A DNA stretch of 64,000 bases from Labilithrix sp. (GTDB lineage Bacteria; Myxococcota; Polyangia; Polyangiales; Polyangiaceae): assembly GCA_028287035.1 (NCBI GenBank), contig JAQBQL010000106.1, forward strand, positions 1 through 64,000, in the 5' to 3' direction. The notes under the pieces are model-generated. The model was not told the origin of the DNA. It searched no databases and saw only the letters and a program-made list of their open reading frames with translations. This document shows positions 36,875 through 45,242 of the stretch, piece after piece; within the stretch, counting starts at the first letter, position 1, and each line of letters begins with the position of its first letter. The translations under genes were made by a program, and so were the position numbers.

Positions 36875-38342
36875 TCTCCGCCGGCGCAGGCTGGCCCTCG
36901 CGCTCTCGTCGTGCCTCGCGCTCGCGGCGGCCTCGAGCTGCACCCTCACGCGCACCGACGTCGCGTCGTGCACGCAGAATTCCGAGTGCCGCACTGCCTT
37001 CGGCGTCGGCCGCGTCTGCGACACGGGCACTGGACTGTGCGCCGCCGCGCCGTTCAAGCCGCGCTGCACGACGACCTACCCGGACGATCTCCTCACGCGG
37101 CCCGAGAACTATCCGGGCGTCATCATCGTCGGCTCCCTGATGGACCGCGCGGTGGCCAGCCAGGGGGCGCGCGAGAACGCGATCCGCCTCGCGGCCACGC
37201 AGGTCGACGAGCTCGGCGGGGTCGACGGTCACCCGTTCGGCGTCGTGTTCTGCGACGTGGGCGAGAACGCCAAATACGACTCGCTCAATCGCACCGACGC
37301 AGCCCGCGACAGCGCGCTCCACCTCGCGTCGGTGGTCGGGGTCTCGGCGATCGTGGGGCCGTCGTCCTCGACCGATGCCCTCGCGGTGTACGACGCGCTC
37401 GACAAGGCGCCGAACAGCCGCGACGTCCTCGTCATCTCGCCGGCGGCGACGAGCCCGCAGCTCACGGGCTACGACGTCTCACCGGCTTCCGACGACGTGC
37501 CCGGCCTCCTGTGGCGCACCGCGCCGCCCGACACGCTGCAGGGCAAGGCGATCGTGCAGCAGATCCGGAGCGCGTTCCCCACCGTCGCGGCGGTCGCGGT
37601 CGTCGCCGAGAAGGGCGCCTACGGGGACGCCCTCACCACCGTGTTCACCGCGGGCTTCGCGCAGGACGGGCGCACCGTGCAGCCGTTCTCGTACAGCAAC
37701 ACGAGCGAGCGCGACGCGGCGATCGTGAGCGCGGGCGGCACCGGCGCGAAGATCGTGCTCTTCATCTCGTCGCAGAGCGCCGACGGCATCGCGTTCCTCA
37801 ACGTCGCCAATTCGCTGCCCGCCTACGCGCAGACCAACCTGTTCCTCACTGACACCGCCGCCAACAGCGATCTCCTCACCGGCGCGGCGGGCGCGTCCGC
37901 CCTCTTTTCGCGCGTCAGCGGCAGCCGGCCCGCCGTCCCGCAGGGTCCGACGTTCGAGCTGTTCAAGATCAGCTTCACCGCCGCCTTCAAGCAGGACCCG
38001 AACCTGTTCTCGTTCGTGCCCCACGCCTACGACGCGGCATGGCTTGCGTTCTACGGCTCGGCGCGCGCCCTCCGCCGTGACAAGCGGGAGAGCGGCGTGA
38101 GCATCGCCCGCGGGCTCCGCGCGCTCAGCGACAAGAGCACGGAGATCGCGGTCGCGCCGGCGAGCTGGACGCGCATCATCGACGCGCTCGGCGCGGGCGG
38201 CACGGTCAACCTGGTCGGTGCGTCGGGCCCGCTCGACTACGATCTGGCGACCGAGGAGACGACGGGGCTCGTCGACATCTGGAAGATCTCGGCCGACGGC
38301 AAGGCCATCGTCACCGACGTCACGCTCGACCCCGCGAAGTGA
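36858..38342 (+). CDS. LivJ-type periplasmic-binding lipoprotein
   Basis: A 494-residue lipoprotein starting at TTG 36858 with GGGAGGG eight bases upstream, overlapping the previous gene by 17 bases. The signal ends in ASSC (C28), followed by a disulphide-rich segment (28-71). It then has the branched-chain amino acid receptor fold (VIIVGSLMDRAVASQGARENAIRLA, a substring pattern here spanning about 88-112, and GVSAIVGPSSSTDALAV). No ABC permease or ATPase lies nearby. Being last in a kinase operon, it more likely acts as a ligand sensor than as a transporter component. Ligand unknown. Confidence 0.82.
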   Translation: MSARSDLRRRRLALALSSCLALAAASSCTLTRTDVASCTQNSECRTAFGVGRVCDTGTGLCAAAPFKPRCTTTYPDDLLTRPENYPGVIIVGSLMDRAVASQGARENAIRLAATQVDELGGVDGHPFGVVFCDVGENAKYDSLNRTDAARDSALHLASVVGVSAIVGPSSSTDALAVYDALDKAPNSRDVLVISPAATSPQLTGYDVSPASDDVPGLLWRTAPPDTLQGKAIVQQIRSAFPTVAAVAVVAEKGAYGDALTTVFTAGFAQDGRTVQPFSYSNTSERDAAIVSAGGTGAKIVLFISSQSADGIAFLNVANSLPAYAQTNLFLTDTAANSDLLTGAAGASALFSRVSGSRPAVPQGPTFELFKISFTAAFKQDPNLFSFVPHAYDAAWLAFYGSARALRRDKRESGVSIARGLRALSDKSTEIAVAPASWTRIIDALGAGGTVNLVGASGPLDYDLATEETTGLVDIWKISADGKAIVTDVTLDPAK

Positions 38343-38363
38343 GCGGCGCGGCCCGCGGAGCGA

Positions 38364-39836
38364 TCAGGACTCGTCCTGCTCGTTGCCGCGGAGGCCGTGC
38401 TTCTTCGCCATGTCGTGGAGGTGCTTGCGGTCCATCTTCGCCTCGCGCGCGGCGGCGCTGATGTTCCCGCTGTGCCGGCCGAGGAGCCAGCGCACGTAGC
38501 GCTTCTCGAACTCGGCGTCGTACTTCGCGCGCGTCTCGCGGTAGCTCTTCTCGGGCTCGAAGTGGAACGCCGCGTCCGAGGCGGCATGGCCGGTGGGCAG
38601 GGTGACGACGCCGATCTCCTTCGAGCCGGTCGCCTGCGCCATGTAGATCGCCCGCTCCAGCACGTTGCGGAGCTCGCGCACGTTGCCGGGCCAGTCGTGG
38701 GCGGCGAGCGCCTGCATCGTCTCGGACGGGATGGTCATGTCCGTGCCGCCCGCCGCCTTCAGCATGTGGTTGACGATGGCCGGGATGTCGTCGCGGCGCG
38801 CGCGCAGGGGAGGGACGGTGATCGGCACGACGGCGAGGCGGAAGTAGAGGTCCTCGCGGAACTTGCCGGCCGCGACCTCGCGCGTGAGATCGCGCTTGGT
38901 GGCGGCGATGACGCGCACGTTCGTCTGCAGGGTCTTGTTGCCGCCGACGCGGCGGTACTCGCGGGTCTCGAGGACGCGCAGGAGCTTGGGTTGCACGTCG
39001 ATGGGCAGCTCGCCGATCTCGTCCAGGAACACGGTTCCGCCGTCGGCGAGCTCGAAGGCGCCCTGCCGCGTCGCGACCGCGCCGGTGAAGGAGCCGCGCT
39101 CGTGACCGAACAGCTCGCTCTCGATGAGGCTGTACGTGACGGCGCCGCAGTCGACCACGAGGAACGGCTTGTTGGCCCGCGGGCTCTGCGACCAGATCGC
39201 CCGTGCGAGGACGTCCTTGCCGGTGCCGGTCTCGCCGCCGAGGAGCACGGTGGCGTCGGTCGGCGCGATGCGCTCGAGCACGCCGAAGATCGTCCGCATC
39301 GCGAGGCTCGAGCCGATGGCGGGGCCGAAGGTGTGCTTCTCGCTCGGGAGCACCTCGACCCGGTGCACGGTCGGCTTGAACTGGATGTCGACCTCGCCCA
39401 CCTTGAGGACGCTGCCCGGGACCACCATCGCCTCGCGCACGCGCGTGTTGTCGATCTTGGTGCCGTTGGTCGAGTCGAGGTCGCGCACGTGGAGGCCGTC
39501 CGGCGCGCGGATGATCTCGCAGTGGTGACGGGACACGGTGTCGTCGGTGAGGACGAGATCGTTGTCCGCGGCCTTGCCGATGGTGAGCCGCCCGCCCACG
39601 ATCTTCGATGTGCCCTTGTGCGCGCCGGTGAGGACGATCGCCTGCACGCCGGAGGGCGCGCCGAGGATGCTCGCGGCGGCGCGCGTCGAGATGTCCGGAG
39701 AGCTCTCGAGGCGCACGCGCTTCGAGGCCGGGCCATCGGGCGACGTGGGCCGGGCAGCGGCCGGGGGCTCGCGTGGCTGCGAAGAAGCGGGGGGCTTCGC
39801 GAGGACGTCGTCTTCCAGGTCTTTCGGGTCGGTCAC
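38364..39836 (-). CDS. FHA-domain sigma-54 enhancer-binding protein
   Basis: A 490-residue transcription activator. The FHA phosphothreonine-binding domain (about 64-155) has [22 protein letters not shown] and DSTNGTKID. The AAA+ domain has Walker A GGETGTGK (200-207), the sigma-54 contact loop GSFTGA (248-253, Ala of the consensus GAFTGA replaced by Ser) and Walker [10 protein letters not shown] Fis-type helix-turn-helix closes the protein ([20 protein letters not shown]). It would sense a protein kinase through the FHA domain, and several kinases are encoded in this window. It overlaps the upstream anchor gene by four bases and sits downstream of a cytochrome c gene. Confidence 0.95.
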   Translation of the reverse strand: MTDPKDLEDDVLAKPPASSQPREPPAAARPTSPDGPASKRVRLESSPDISTRAAASILGAPSGVQAIVLTGAHKGTSKIVGGRLTIGKAADNDLVLTDDTVSRHHCEIIRAPDGLHVRDLDSTNGTKIDNTRVREAMVVPGSVLKVGEVDIQFKPTVHRVEVLPSEKHTFGPAIGSSLAMRTIFGVLERIAPTDATVLLGGETGTGKDVLARAIWSQSPRANKPFLVVDCGAVTYSLIESELFGHERGSFTGAVATRQGAFELADGGTVFLDEIGELPIDVQPKLLRVLETREYRRVGGNKTLQTNVRVIAATKRDLTREVAAGKFREDLYFRLAVVPITVPPLRARRDDIPAIVNHMLKAAGGTDMTIPSETMQALAAHDWPGNVRELRNVLERAIYMAQATGSKEIGVVTLPTGHAASDAAFHFEPEKSYRETRAKYDAEFEKRYVRWLLGRHSGNISAAAREAKMDRKHLHDMAKKHGLRGNEQDES

Positions 39837-40300
39837 GGTGAGGTCCGGGGCTTTTCGGTGGAGGACCCGCTCGGGCCGAGCAGGCTCGTCAGGTCGACCT
39901 GGGTGGTCCCGCCCCCGAGGGTAACGCGCCTTTCGGTCGAACGGCGACCTTCGCGTGTGTCGAGGTCGATCCGGAGCGTGTAATCGCCGTCCGACAGCTT
40001 CGGCTCGTGCGAGACGATGCGCGGCGCCGTCCCCGGATCGAAGCGCAGCTCGGCGGCCCGGGCGGCCTCGCCATCCGTACCGAGATACTGGAGCGCGATG
40101 GCCGTGACGTCCCCGGACCGGTCGCCGAGGACGAGCCGGAGGTGCTGATCCTTCGGCTGCGTGCCCGCGAAGTAGAGCGCGACGAGCAGACCGAGGGCGA
40201 GCAGCAGGAACTTCAGCAGGCTCCGGCGGCCTCGCACCGGGACGGGCGCCGGGCTGGCCGGCTCCGCCCGGACCGTCTCGCTACTTTCCGGGGTTTCCAC
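39833..40300 (-). CDS. Membrane-anchored periplasmic protein, unknown
   Basis: A 155-residue protein. After an acidic/Pro-rich N-terminus and Arg-Gly-Arg-Arg there is one membrane helix (28-46, LLKFLLLALGLLVALYF), then a beta-rich domain exposed to the periplasm (HLRLVLGDRSGDVTAIALQY ... DGDYTLRIDLDTREG). Its start overlaps the cytochrome gene by 20 bases and its stop overlaps the activator start by four, so the three genes form one tight transcription unit. No family recognised. Confidence 0.75.
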   Translation of the reverse strand: METPESSETVRAEPASPAPVPVRGRRSLLKFLLLALGLLVALYFAGTQPKDQHLRLVLGDRSGDVTAIALQYLGTDGEAARAAELRFDPGTAPRIVSHEPKLSDGDYTLRIDLDTREGRRSTERRVTLGGGTTQVDLTSLLGPSGSSTEKPRTSP

Positions 40301-40760
40301 GGAACGACCGGACGCGGAGGACGAGGCCCTTCACCATCTCCTCGGGCAGCTCGAACTTCGGCATCCGGCCCTTGCCGTTGGTGATCGAGGCGGCGATCTG
40401 CTCGTCGGTCGCCTTCGCCTGCCAGTCCTCGTTCGACAGGTCCTGCGCCTTGAACATCGGACCCTGCGGGCCGTCGCCGTGACCGGCCGCGCCGTGGCAG
40501 GCGGCGCACTGGTTGCGCCACGTCGCGTCGACCAGCGAGGCGACGCCGCCTCCGCCCGCCACGCGCGGGCCCTGGTTGCCGGCCGGGCCGGTCCGCTTCT
40601 CACCGTCGTGATCCGCGGCGGTCCACTCCTTCAGGCCATCCGGCGGAGGCGCGCGATCGCACGCGAACGCCGCCAGGCTCGCCAGCGCCACGGCAGCAGG
40701 GAGAGCGAAGGACAGCCGGGGCCGACGGAGCGAGCGGGCAGACGGACGGGCGGACCTCAT
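40281..40760 (-). CDS. Lipid-anchored monoheme cytochrome c
   Basis: A 159-residue electron carrier. The signal ends in a lipobox (LAAFAC, C34), so it is tethered on the periplasmic side. The heme motif is CAACH (85-89) with GAAGHGDG following, and the likely axial Met is M133 in GKGRMPKFE. This is the usual small class I cytochrome layout. I chose ATG 40760 because the frame upstream to 40802 lacks signal features. It is first of three overlapping genes ending with the FHA sigma-54 activator, an uncommon pairing of a redox protein with a regulator. Confidence 0.88.
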   Translation of the reverse strand: MRSARPSARSLRRPRLSFALPAAVALASLAAFACDRAPPPDGLKEWTAADHDGEKRTGPAGNQGPRVAGGGGVASLVDATWRNQCAACHGAAGHGDGPQGPMFKAQDLSNEDWQAKATDEQIAASITNGKGRMPKFELPEEMVKGLVLRVRSFRGNPGK

Positions 40761-40895
40761 CGACTGCGCTCTTGTAGGCGATCTCGGCGGCGCACGCGAC
40801 ACGATCGCCGAGAACCGGGTTGTCCGGACCCCCGTCAGGCGCTACAGATCCGTGAAGAAAGGCGCGGACCGAGCGATCGGCCGCGACCACGAAAA

Positions 40896-41807
40896 ATGTA
40901 CGGTCCCCAGGGCTCTGCCCCGAAGAAGAAGGTCACCGTCCCCGAGATCCGCCAGCGCAAGGCGAGCCAGGGCGCAGACCGGATCGCGATGGTCACCGCC
41001 TACGACTTCACGACGGCGCGCCTCGCGGACGAAGCCGAGGTCGACATGGTGCTCGTCGGCGACTCCCTCGGCATGGTCATGCAGGGCCTCCCGACGACGG
41101 TGCCGGTCACCCTCGACGAGATGGCCTACCACTGCCGCTGCGTGGCCCGCGGGCTCGCGCGCGCGCATCTCGTCGGTGACCTGCCGTTCATGAGCTACCA
41201 GGTGTCCGCGGCCCAGGCGGTCGAGAGCGCCGGAAAGCTGATGAAGGACGGCGCCTGCGAGAGCGTGAAGCTCGAAGGCGGGCAGGAGGTCGCCGAGGCC
41301 GTGCAGCGCATCGTGCGCGCCGGCATCGCGGTGTGCGGCCACGTCGGGCTGACCCCGCAGAGCGTGCATGCGCTCGGCGGCTTCAAGGTGCAGGGCCGGG
41401 GCGACAGCGCCGCCGAGAAGCTCCTCGCCGACGCGCTCGCCCTCGAGCAGGCCGGCGCCTACGCGATCGTCCTCGAGGCGATCCCGCCGGATCTCGCAGC
41501 CCAGGTCACCGACATGCTGACGATCCCGACCATCGGCATCGGCGCGGGCGTCGCGTGCGACGGACAGGTGCTCGTCTGCACCGATCTCCTCGGCCTCTCG
41601 CGCGGGCACCAGCCGAAGTTCGCGAAGCGCTTCGCGAACCTCGGCGACGCCGCGGTCGACGCGTTCCAGACGTACGTGGCCGAGGTGCGGTCGGGCGCCT
41701 TCCCGGCGGCCGCCCACTCGTACAAGCCGAACGGCGCGCAGGCGCTCCCGCCCGCGTTCACGAGCGACGAGCTCGACGCGCCGCTCGCTCTCGACCTCTG
41801 GCACTGA
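40896..41807 (+). CDS. panB: 3-methyl-2-oxobutanoate hydroxymethyltransferase
   Basis: First step of pantothenate synthesis: transfers a hydroxymethyl group from methylene-tetrahydrofolate to ketoisovalerate. The 303-residue length is slightly longer than usual because of the C-terminus. Recognisable blocks are MVTAYDFTTARLADEA, VLVGDSLGMVMQG (metal-binding Asp), VKLEGG, CGHVGLTPQS, and the catalytic Glu in IVLEAIP; GIGAG and DLLGLS follow. The ATG at 40896 follows GAAAA. No other pan gene is nearby. Pantothenate supplies the phosphopantetheine arm needed by the ACPs at 4.7-5.2 kb, though no genetic link is implied. Confidence 0.95.
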   Translation: MYGPQGSAPKKKVTVPEIRQRKASQGADRIAMVTAYDFTTARLADEAEVDMVLVGDSLGMVMQGLPTTVPVTLDEMAYHCRCVARGLARAHLVGDLPFMSYQVSAAQAVESAGKLMKDGACESVKLEGGQEVAEAVQRIVRAGIAVCGHVGLTPQSVHALGGFKVQGRGDSAAEKLLADALALEQAGAYAIVLEAIPPDLAAQVTDMLTIPTIGIGAGVACDGQVLVCTDLLGLSRGHQPKFAKRFANLGDAAVDAFQTYVAEVRSGAFPAAAHSYKPNGAQALPPAFTSDELDAPLALDLWH

Positions 41808-41839
41808 CCGCCCGCGCGGGGCCCCGCGAATAGAACGAC

Positions 41840-42319
41840 GTGCCCCCACGTCGAAGAAGGGTGCCGCTCCTCCGCACCCTTCGCCACGCCGTCGTCGACG
41901 TGTCCGCGAGCGGACGCCCGGGCGAAGTGGCGGCGTGGTCGAATGGCGCGTCGGCCGCCGTCCTCGGCGCGGGAGCCGCCGCGCTCGCCTGGGACCGCCT
42001 CGCCGTGAGCGGCGCGTGGGTCGGCGTCGCGGTGTTCGTCGCCACGTTCTTCGCGCTGCGGCTGTCGCTCACGAGGCGCGGCACCCTCTGGATCGCCGCC
42101 GGCTTCGGCACGGTGACGGTCGGCGCGATGGGCGGGGCGCTCGCCTGGCTCTTCGCGCACGTCGTGGACGTTCCGGCGCTGCCCTCGGTGGCGGCCGTGC
42201 TCGGCGCGGCGGTCGCGTCACTCGGACCCGCGTGGGCCTACCGCGAGCTGGCGCGGCGGCGTGCGACGGGCCATCGCGACTCGCTCGTCGACCCGGTCAG
42301 CGTGCCCTACTCGCGTTGA
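41840..42319 (+). CDS. Small polytopic membrane protein, unknown
   Basis: A 159-residue protein from GTG 41840 with a basic N-terminus and four hydrophobic segments (about 38-52, 58-75, 82-105, 112-132), so an inner-membrane protein. No family recognised. It is 32 bases downstream of panB on the same strand and may be cotranscribed. Its last 23 bases overlap tail-to-tail with the convergent histidine kinase gene, so the two transcripts are antisense to each other there. Confidence 0.7.
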   Translation: MPPRRRRVPLLRTLRHAVVDVSASGRPGEVAAWSNGASAAVLGAGAAALAWDRLAVSGAWVGVAVFVATFFALRLSLTRRGTLWIAAGFGTVTVGAMGGALAWLFAHVVDVPALPSVAAVLGAAVASLGPAWAYRELARRRATGHRDSLVDPVSVPYSR

Positions 42320-43835
42320 CCACGGCGCCGTCACTGCGCGAGGCCGCGGCGTCGCTGCGCGAACGCGTGGTGGAGAGCCAGACCGTGAAGGTCGCGCCGA
42401 CGCCGGGACGGCTCGCCACGTCGATGCGGCCGCCCATGCGCTCGACGATGTCGCGGCAGATGGAGAGACCGAGGCCGGTGCCCGAGGGCTTGGTCGTGAA
42501 GAACGGCTCGAAGATGCGGTCGAGACGCTCGGGATCGATCCCCGTGCCGTTGTCGCTGATGTCGATCCCGACGAGATCGGCGACCTCGTCGTGGCGGGTC
42601 CGCACGCGGATCTCGCGGCCCTCGAGCGGGATCGACTCCATCGCCTGGGCGGCGTTCACGAGCAGGTTGATGAACACCTGGCAGAGCCGCGATTCGCTCG
42701 CGAGCACGCTCGGCGTGTCGGCCTGGAGGTCGAGGACCACGCTCGCGGTGCGCTGCACCTCCGGGCCGGACAGGCGGAGGGCCGTCTCGAGCACGCTGCG
42801 CGGGTCGACGTAGAAGAGCTCCTCGTGCCCGGACCGGCCGAGCGCCCGCAGATCCCAGACGATCTGCTGCATGCGCCGCGCGCCCTCCCGCGCCTCCACG
42901 AGCGCCCGCATCCGCCGCTCCGGATCCCCCGATCGCTCGCCGACGACGAAGTCGAGGTTCGCGAGCACGTAGGTGAGGGGGTTCATGATCTCGTGCGCGA
43001 CGCTCGACGCGAGCATGCCGACGCTGGCGAGACGCTCCTTCTCGGCGAGGCTCGCCAGGATTGCGCGCTGCTCCGTCAGGTCGCGCGAGACGACCATCAC
43101 GCTGGTGACGGCGCCGCTCACTGCCATCGGGACGAGCTGCGTCTCGTACCAGACGTGCGTGCGGGTCCCGCGCTGGCCGCGCGTTTCGAGGCGCGTCGGC
43201 GTGCCGGCCAGCGCCTCGGCGAAGGCGCCCCGGAACTCATCGCGCCGCTCCTCGTCGATGTAGTCGAGGAGGGACGTGCCGAGCACGTCGGCGGCCTCGT
43301 GACGGCCATTGATGCGATTCACCGAGGTGATCCGGGCCTGGCGGTCCACGACGACGATGTAGTCGGGGTAGTACTGCGCGAGCAGGCGCCACCGCTCCTC
43401 GCTCGCGCGCAGCGCCTGCTCGGCTTCCTTCCGCTCCGTGATGTCGAGGAACGTCACGATGGCGCCCGCGAGGTCGCCGTCCGCGCCATGCACCGGCTCG
43501 GCGCGGAAGACCGCCCATGATGTCCCGCCGTCCTTGCGGCGGATGCCGAGGGTGACCGCTGTCTGGGCCGCGCCCGTCGCGAGCACACGCGTGACCGGGT
43601 ATTCGTCGACCGGAAAACGGGTGCCGTCCTCGCGGATGGTCTCCGGGTCCCAGTCGCTCACGTACCGGCGTGTTGCCTCGTCCATCCGGAGGCCGAGGAT
43701 ACGGAGCGCCGCAGCGTTGGCCTGGCGGATCGAGCCATCCTTGCGGACGTAGACGACGCCGCCCGGCACCGCGTCGATGATGCGCCGAACGAGCTCGTCG
43801 CCCTCGTGCAAGGTCTCGATTCCGCCGCGCGCCAC
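42297..43835 (-). CDS. PAS-PAS sensor histidine kinase
   Basis: A 512-residue kinase from GTG 43835 without membrane segments, so a cytoplasmic sensor. The first PAS domain spans about 13-133, with its PAC end DITERKEAEQ. The second spans about 145-258, ending SRDLTEQR. The dimerisation box has the phosphoacceptor H281 (SVAHEIMNPLTYV). The ATP-binding domain has N, G1 (DISDNGTGID) and G2 (GTGLGLSI) boxes. There is no receiver domain and no response regulator gene adjacent, so its partner is elsewhere. It lies 12 bases downstream of preA on the same strand and may be expressed with the pyrimidine-reduction genes. Confidence 0.93.
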   Translation of the reverse strand: MARGGIETLHEGDELVRRIIDAVPGGVVYVRKDGSIRQANAAALRILGLRMDEATRRYVSDWDPETIREDGTRFPVDEYPVTRVLATGAAQTAVTLGIRRKDGGTSWAVFRAEPVHGADGDLAGAIVTFLDITERKEAEQALRASEERWRLLAQYYPDYIVVVDRQARITSVNRINGRHEAADVLGTSLLDYIDEERRDEFRGAFAEALAGTPTRLETRGQRGTRTHVWYETQLVPMAVSGAVTSVMVVSRDLTEQRAILASLAEKERLASVGMLASSVAHEIMNPLTYVLANLDFVVGERSGDPERRMRALVEAREGARRMQQIVWDLRALGRSGHEELFYVDPRSVLETALRLSGPEVQRTASVVLDLQADTPSVLASESRLCQVFINLLVNAAQAMESIPLEGREIRVRTRHDEVADLVGIDISDNGTGIDPERLDRIFEPFFTTKPSGTGLGLSICRDIVERMGGRIDVASRPGVGATFTVWLSTTRSRSDAAASRSDGAVVNASRAR

Positions 43836-43847
43836 GGGCCGCCGCTC

Positions 43848-45221
43848 CTAGTGCCCGTGCCCCGTGTCGTGCGGACCCGCGTGAATGCCGCCAGGCTGCT
43901 TGTCGCGCCCGGCCTTCACGCGATCGTTCCAGGTCTCCTTGGGGCCCTTCCGGCTCTCGACCATCGTGATGCAGCCCGGGACGGGGCAGACGAGCTGGCA
44001 GAGATTGCAGCCGACGCACTCGGGCTCGTCGATCCACGGCACGCGGTCGCCGGCGATCTTGCCGATGGGAAGCGGCTGGGGAGCCTTCGCGGGCCCGACG
44101 GTGTGGGCATGCGGGGGCCTCGCGCGGTCGGCGGCCCCGGTGAAGATGCACTGGTGCGCGCCGTCGTGACAGGCGGTGACGCAGAGCTGGCAGCCGATGC
44201 AGAGCGCCGGGTTGATGTTCGCGATGAGCTGGTAGTTCAGATCGAGCTCACCCCACTCGCGGTAGCCGGGTACGGCCCGGCCGCGCAGCTCGTTCACGCT
44301 CTTCATGCCGTGCTCGTCGAGGTAGTTCGAGAGGCCCTCGAGGAGGTCCTCGACGATGCGGTAGCCGTGATGCATGACCGCCGTGCACACCTGCACGCTC
44401 GTCGATCCGAGGGCGATGAACTCCGCCGCGTCGCGCCACGTCGAGATGCCGCCGATGCCGGAGATCGGCACCCGGATGCCGGCGTCCCGCGCCAGCGCCG
44501 CCACCATGTGCAGCGCGATGGGCTTCACCGCAGGGCCGCAGTAGCCGCCGTTGCTCGAGGCGTCGGCGACGCGGGGCAGGGGCACCAGCCGGTCGAGGTC
44601 GACCCCGACGATGCTCTTGATCGTGTTGATGAGCGAGAGCCCGTCGGCGCCGCCCGCGACCCCCGCGAGCCCGGGCTCGAGGATGTCGCCGGTGTTGGGC
44701 GTCAGCTTGACGAGCACCGGCGTGCGCGCGAACTCCTTCGCCCAGCTCGTGATCTCCTGGAGGAGCTTCGGCTCCTGACCGACCGACGAGCCCATGCCGC
44801 GCTCGCACATGCCGTGCGGACAGCCGAAGTTCAGCTCGAGACCGTCGACCCCCGCGTCCTCGCAGCGCTCGATGAGGACCCGCCAGTCCTCCTTGGTCTC
44901 GGTCATCAGCGAGGCGATGATGACGTGCTTCGGGTAGCGCCGCTTCACCTCGCGGATCTCGCGCAGGTTCACCTCGAGCGGGCGGTCGGTGATGAGCTCG
45001 ATGTTGTTGAGCCCCATCATCTTGCGCCCGTCGTAGTCGACGGACCCGAACCGGCTCGTCACGTTGACGACCGGGTCGCCGAGGGTCTTCCACACCGCGC
45101 CGCCCCAGCCCGCGTCGAACGCGCGCATGACCTGCTCGCCGGTGTTCGCCGGCGGTGCCGACGCGAGCCAGAACGGATTCGGGCTCTTGATGCCCGCGAA
45201 GTCGATCGAGAGATCTGCCAT
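43848..45221 (-). CDS. preA: NAD-dependent dihydropyrimidine dehydrogenase, catalytic subunit
   Basis: Reduces uracil and thymine to the dihydro forms, with electrons from the PreT subunit. The 457-residue protein has the FMN-binding TIM barrel (SIDFAGIKSPNPFWLAS, LELNFGCPHGM, VKLTPNTGDI) and a C-terminal 2[4Fe-4S] domain (CIGCQLCVTACHDGAHQC and CVGCNLCQLVCPVPGC). Catalytic Cys is expected in NGGYCGPA. A His-rich tail ends the protein. It lies 21 bases downstream of preT. No dihydropyrimidinase gene is in the window, so the rest of the pathway is elsewhere or the enzyme works alone. Confidence 0.95.
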   Translation of the reverse strand: MADLSIDFAGIKSPNPFWLASAPPANTGEQVMRAFDAGWGGAVWKTLGDPVVNVTSRFGSVDYDGRKMMGLNNIELITDRPLEVNLREIREVKRRYPKHVIIASLMTETKEDWRVLIERCEDAGVDGLELNFGCPHGMCERGMGSSVGQEPKLLQEITSWAKEFARTPVLVKLTPNTGDILEPGLAGVAGGADGLSLINTIKSIVGVDLDRLVPLPRVADASSNGGYCGPAVKPIALHMVAALARDAGIRVPISGIGGISTWRDAAEFIALGSTSVQVCTAVMHHGYRIVEDLLEGLSNYLDEHGMKSVNELRGRAVPGYREWGELDLNYQLIANINPALCIGCQLCVTACHDGAHQCIFTGAADRARPPHAHTVGPAKAPQPLPIGKIAGDRVPWIDEPECVGCNLCQLVCPVPGCITMVESRKGPKETWNDRVKAGRDKQPGGIHAGPHDTGHGH

Positions 45222-45242
45222 GTGCTTACGAGGCTCCCATCA

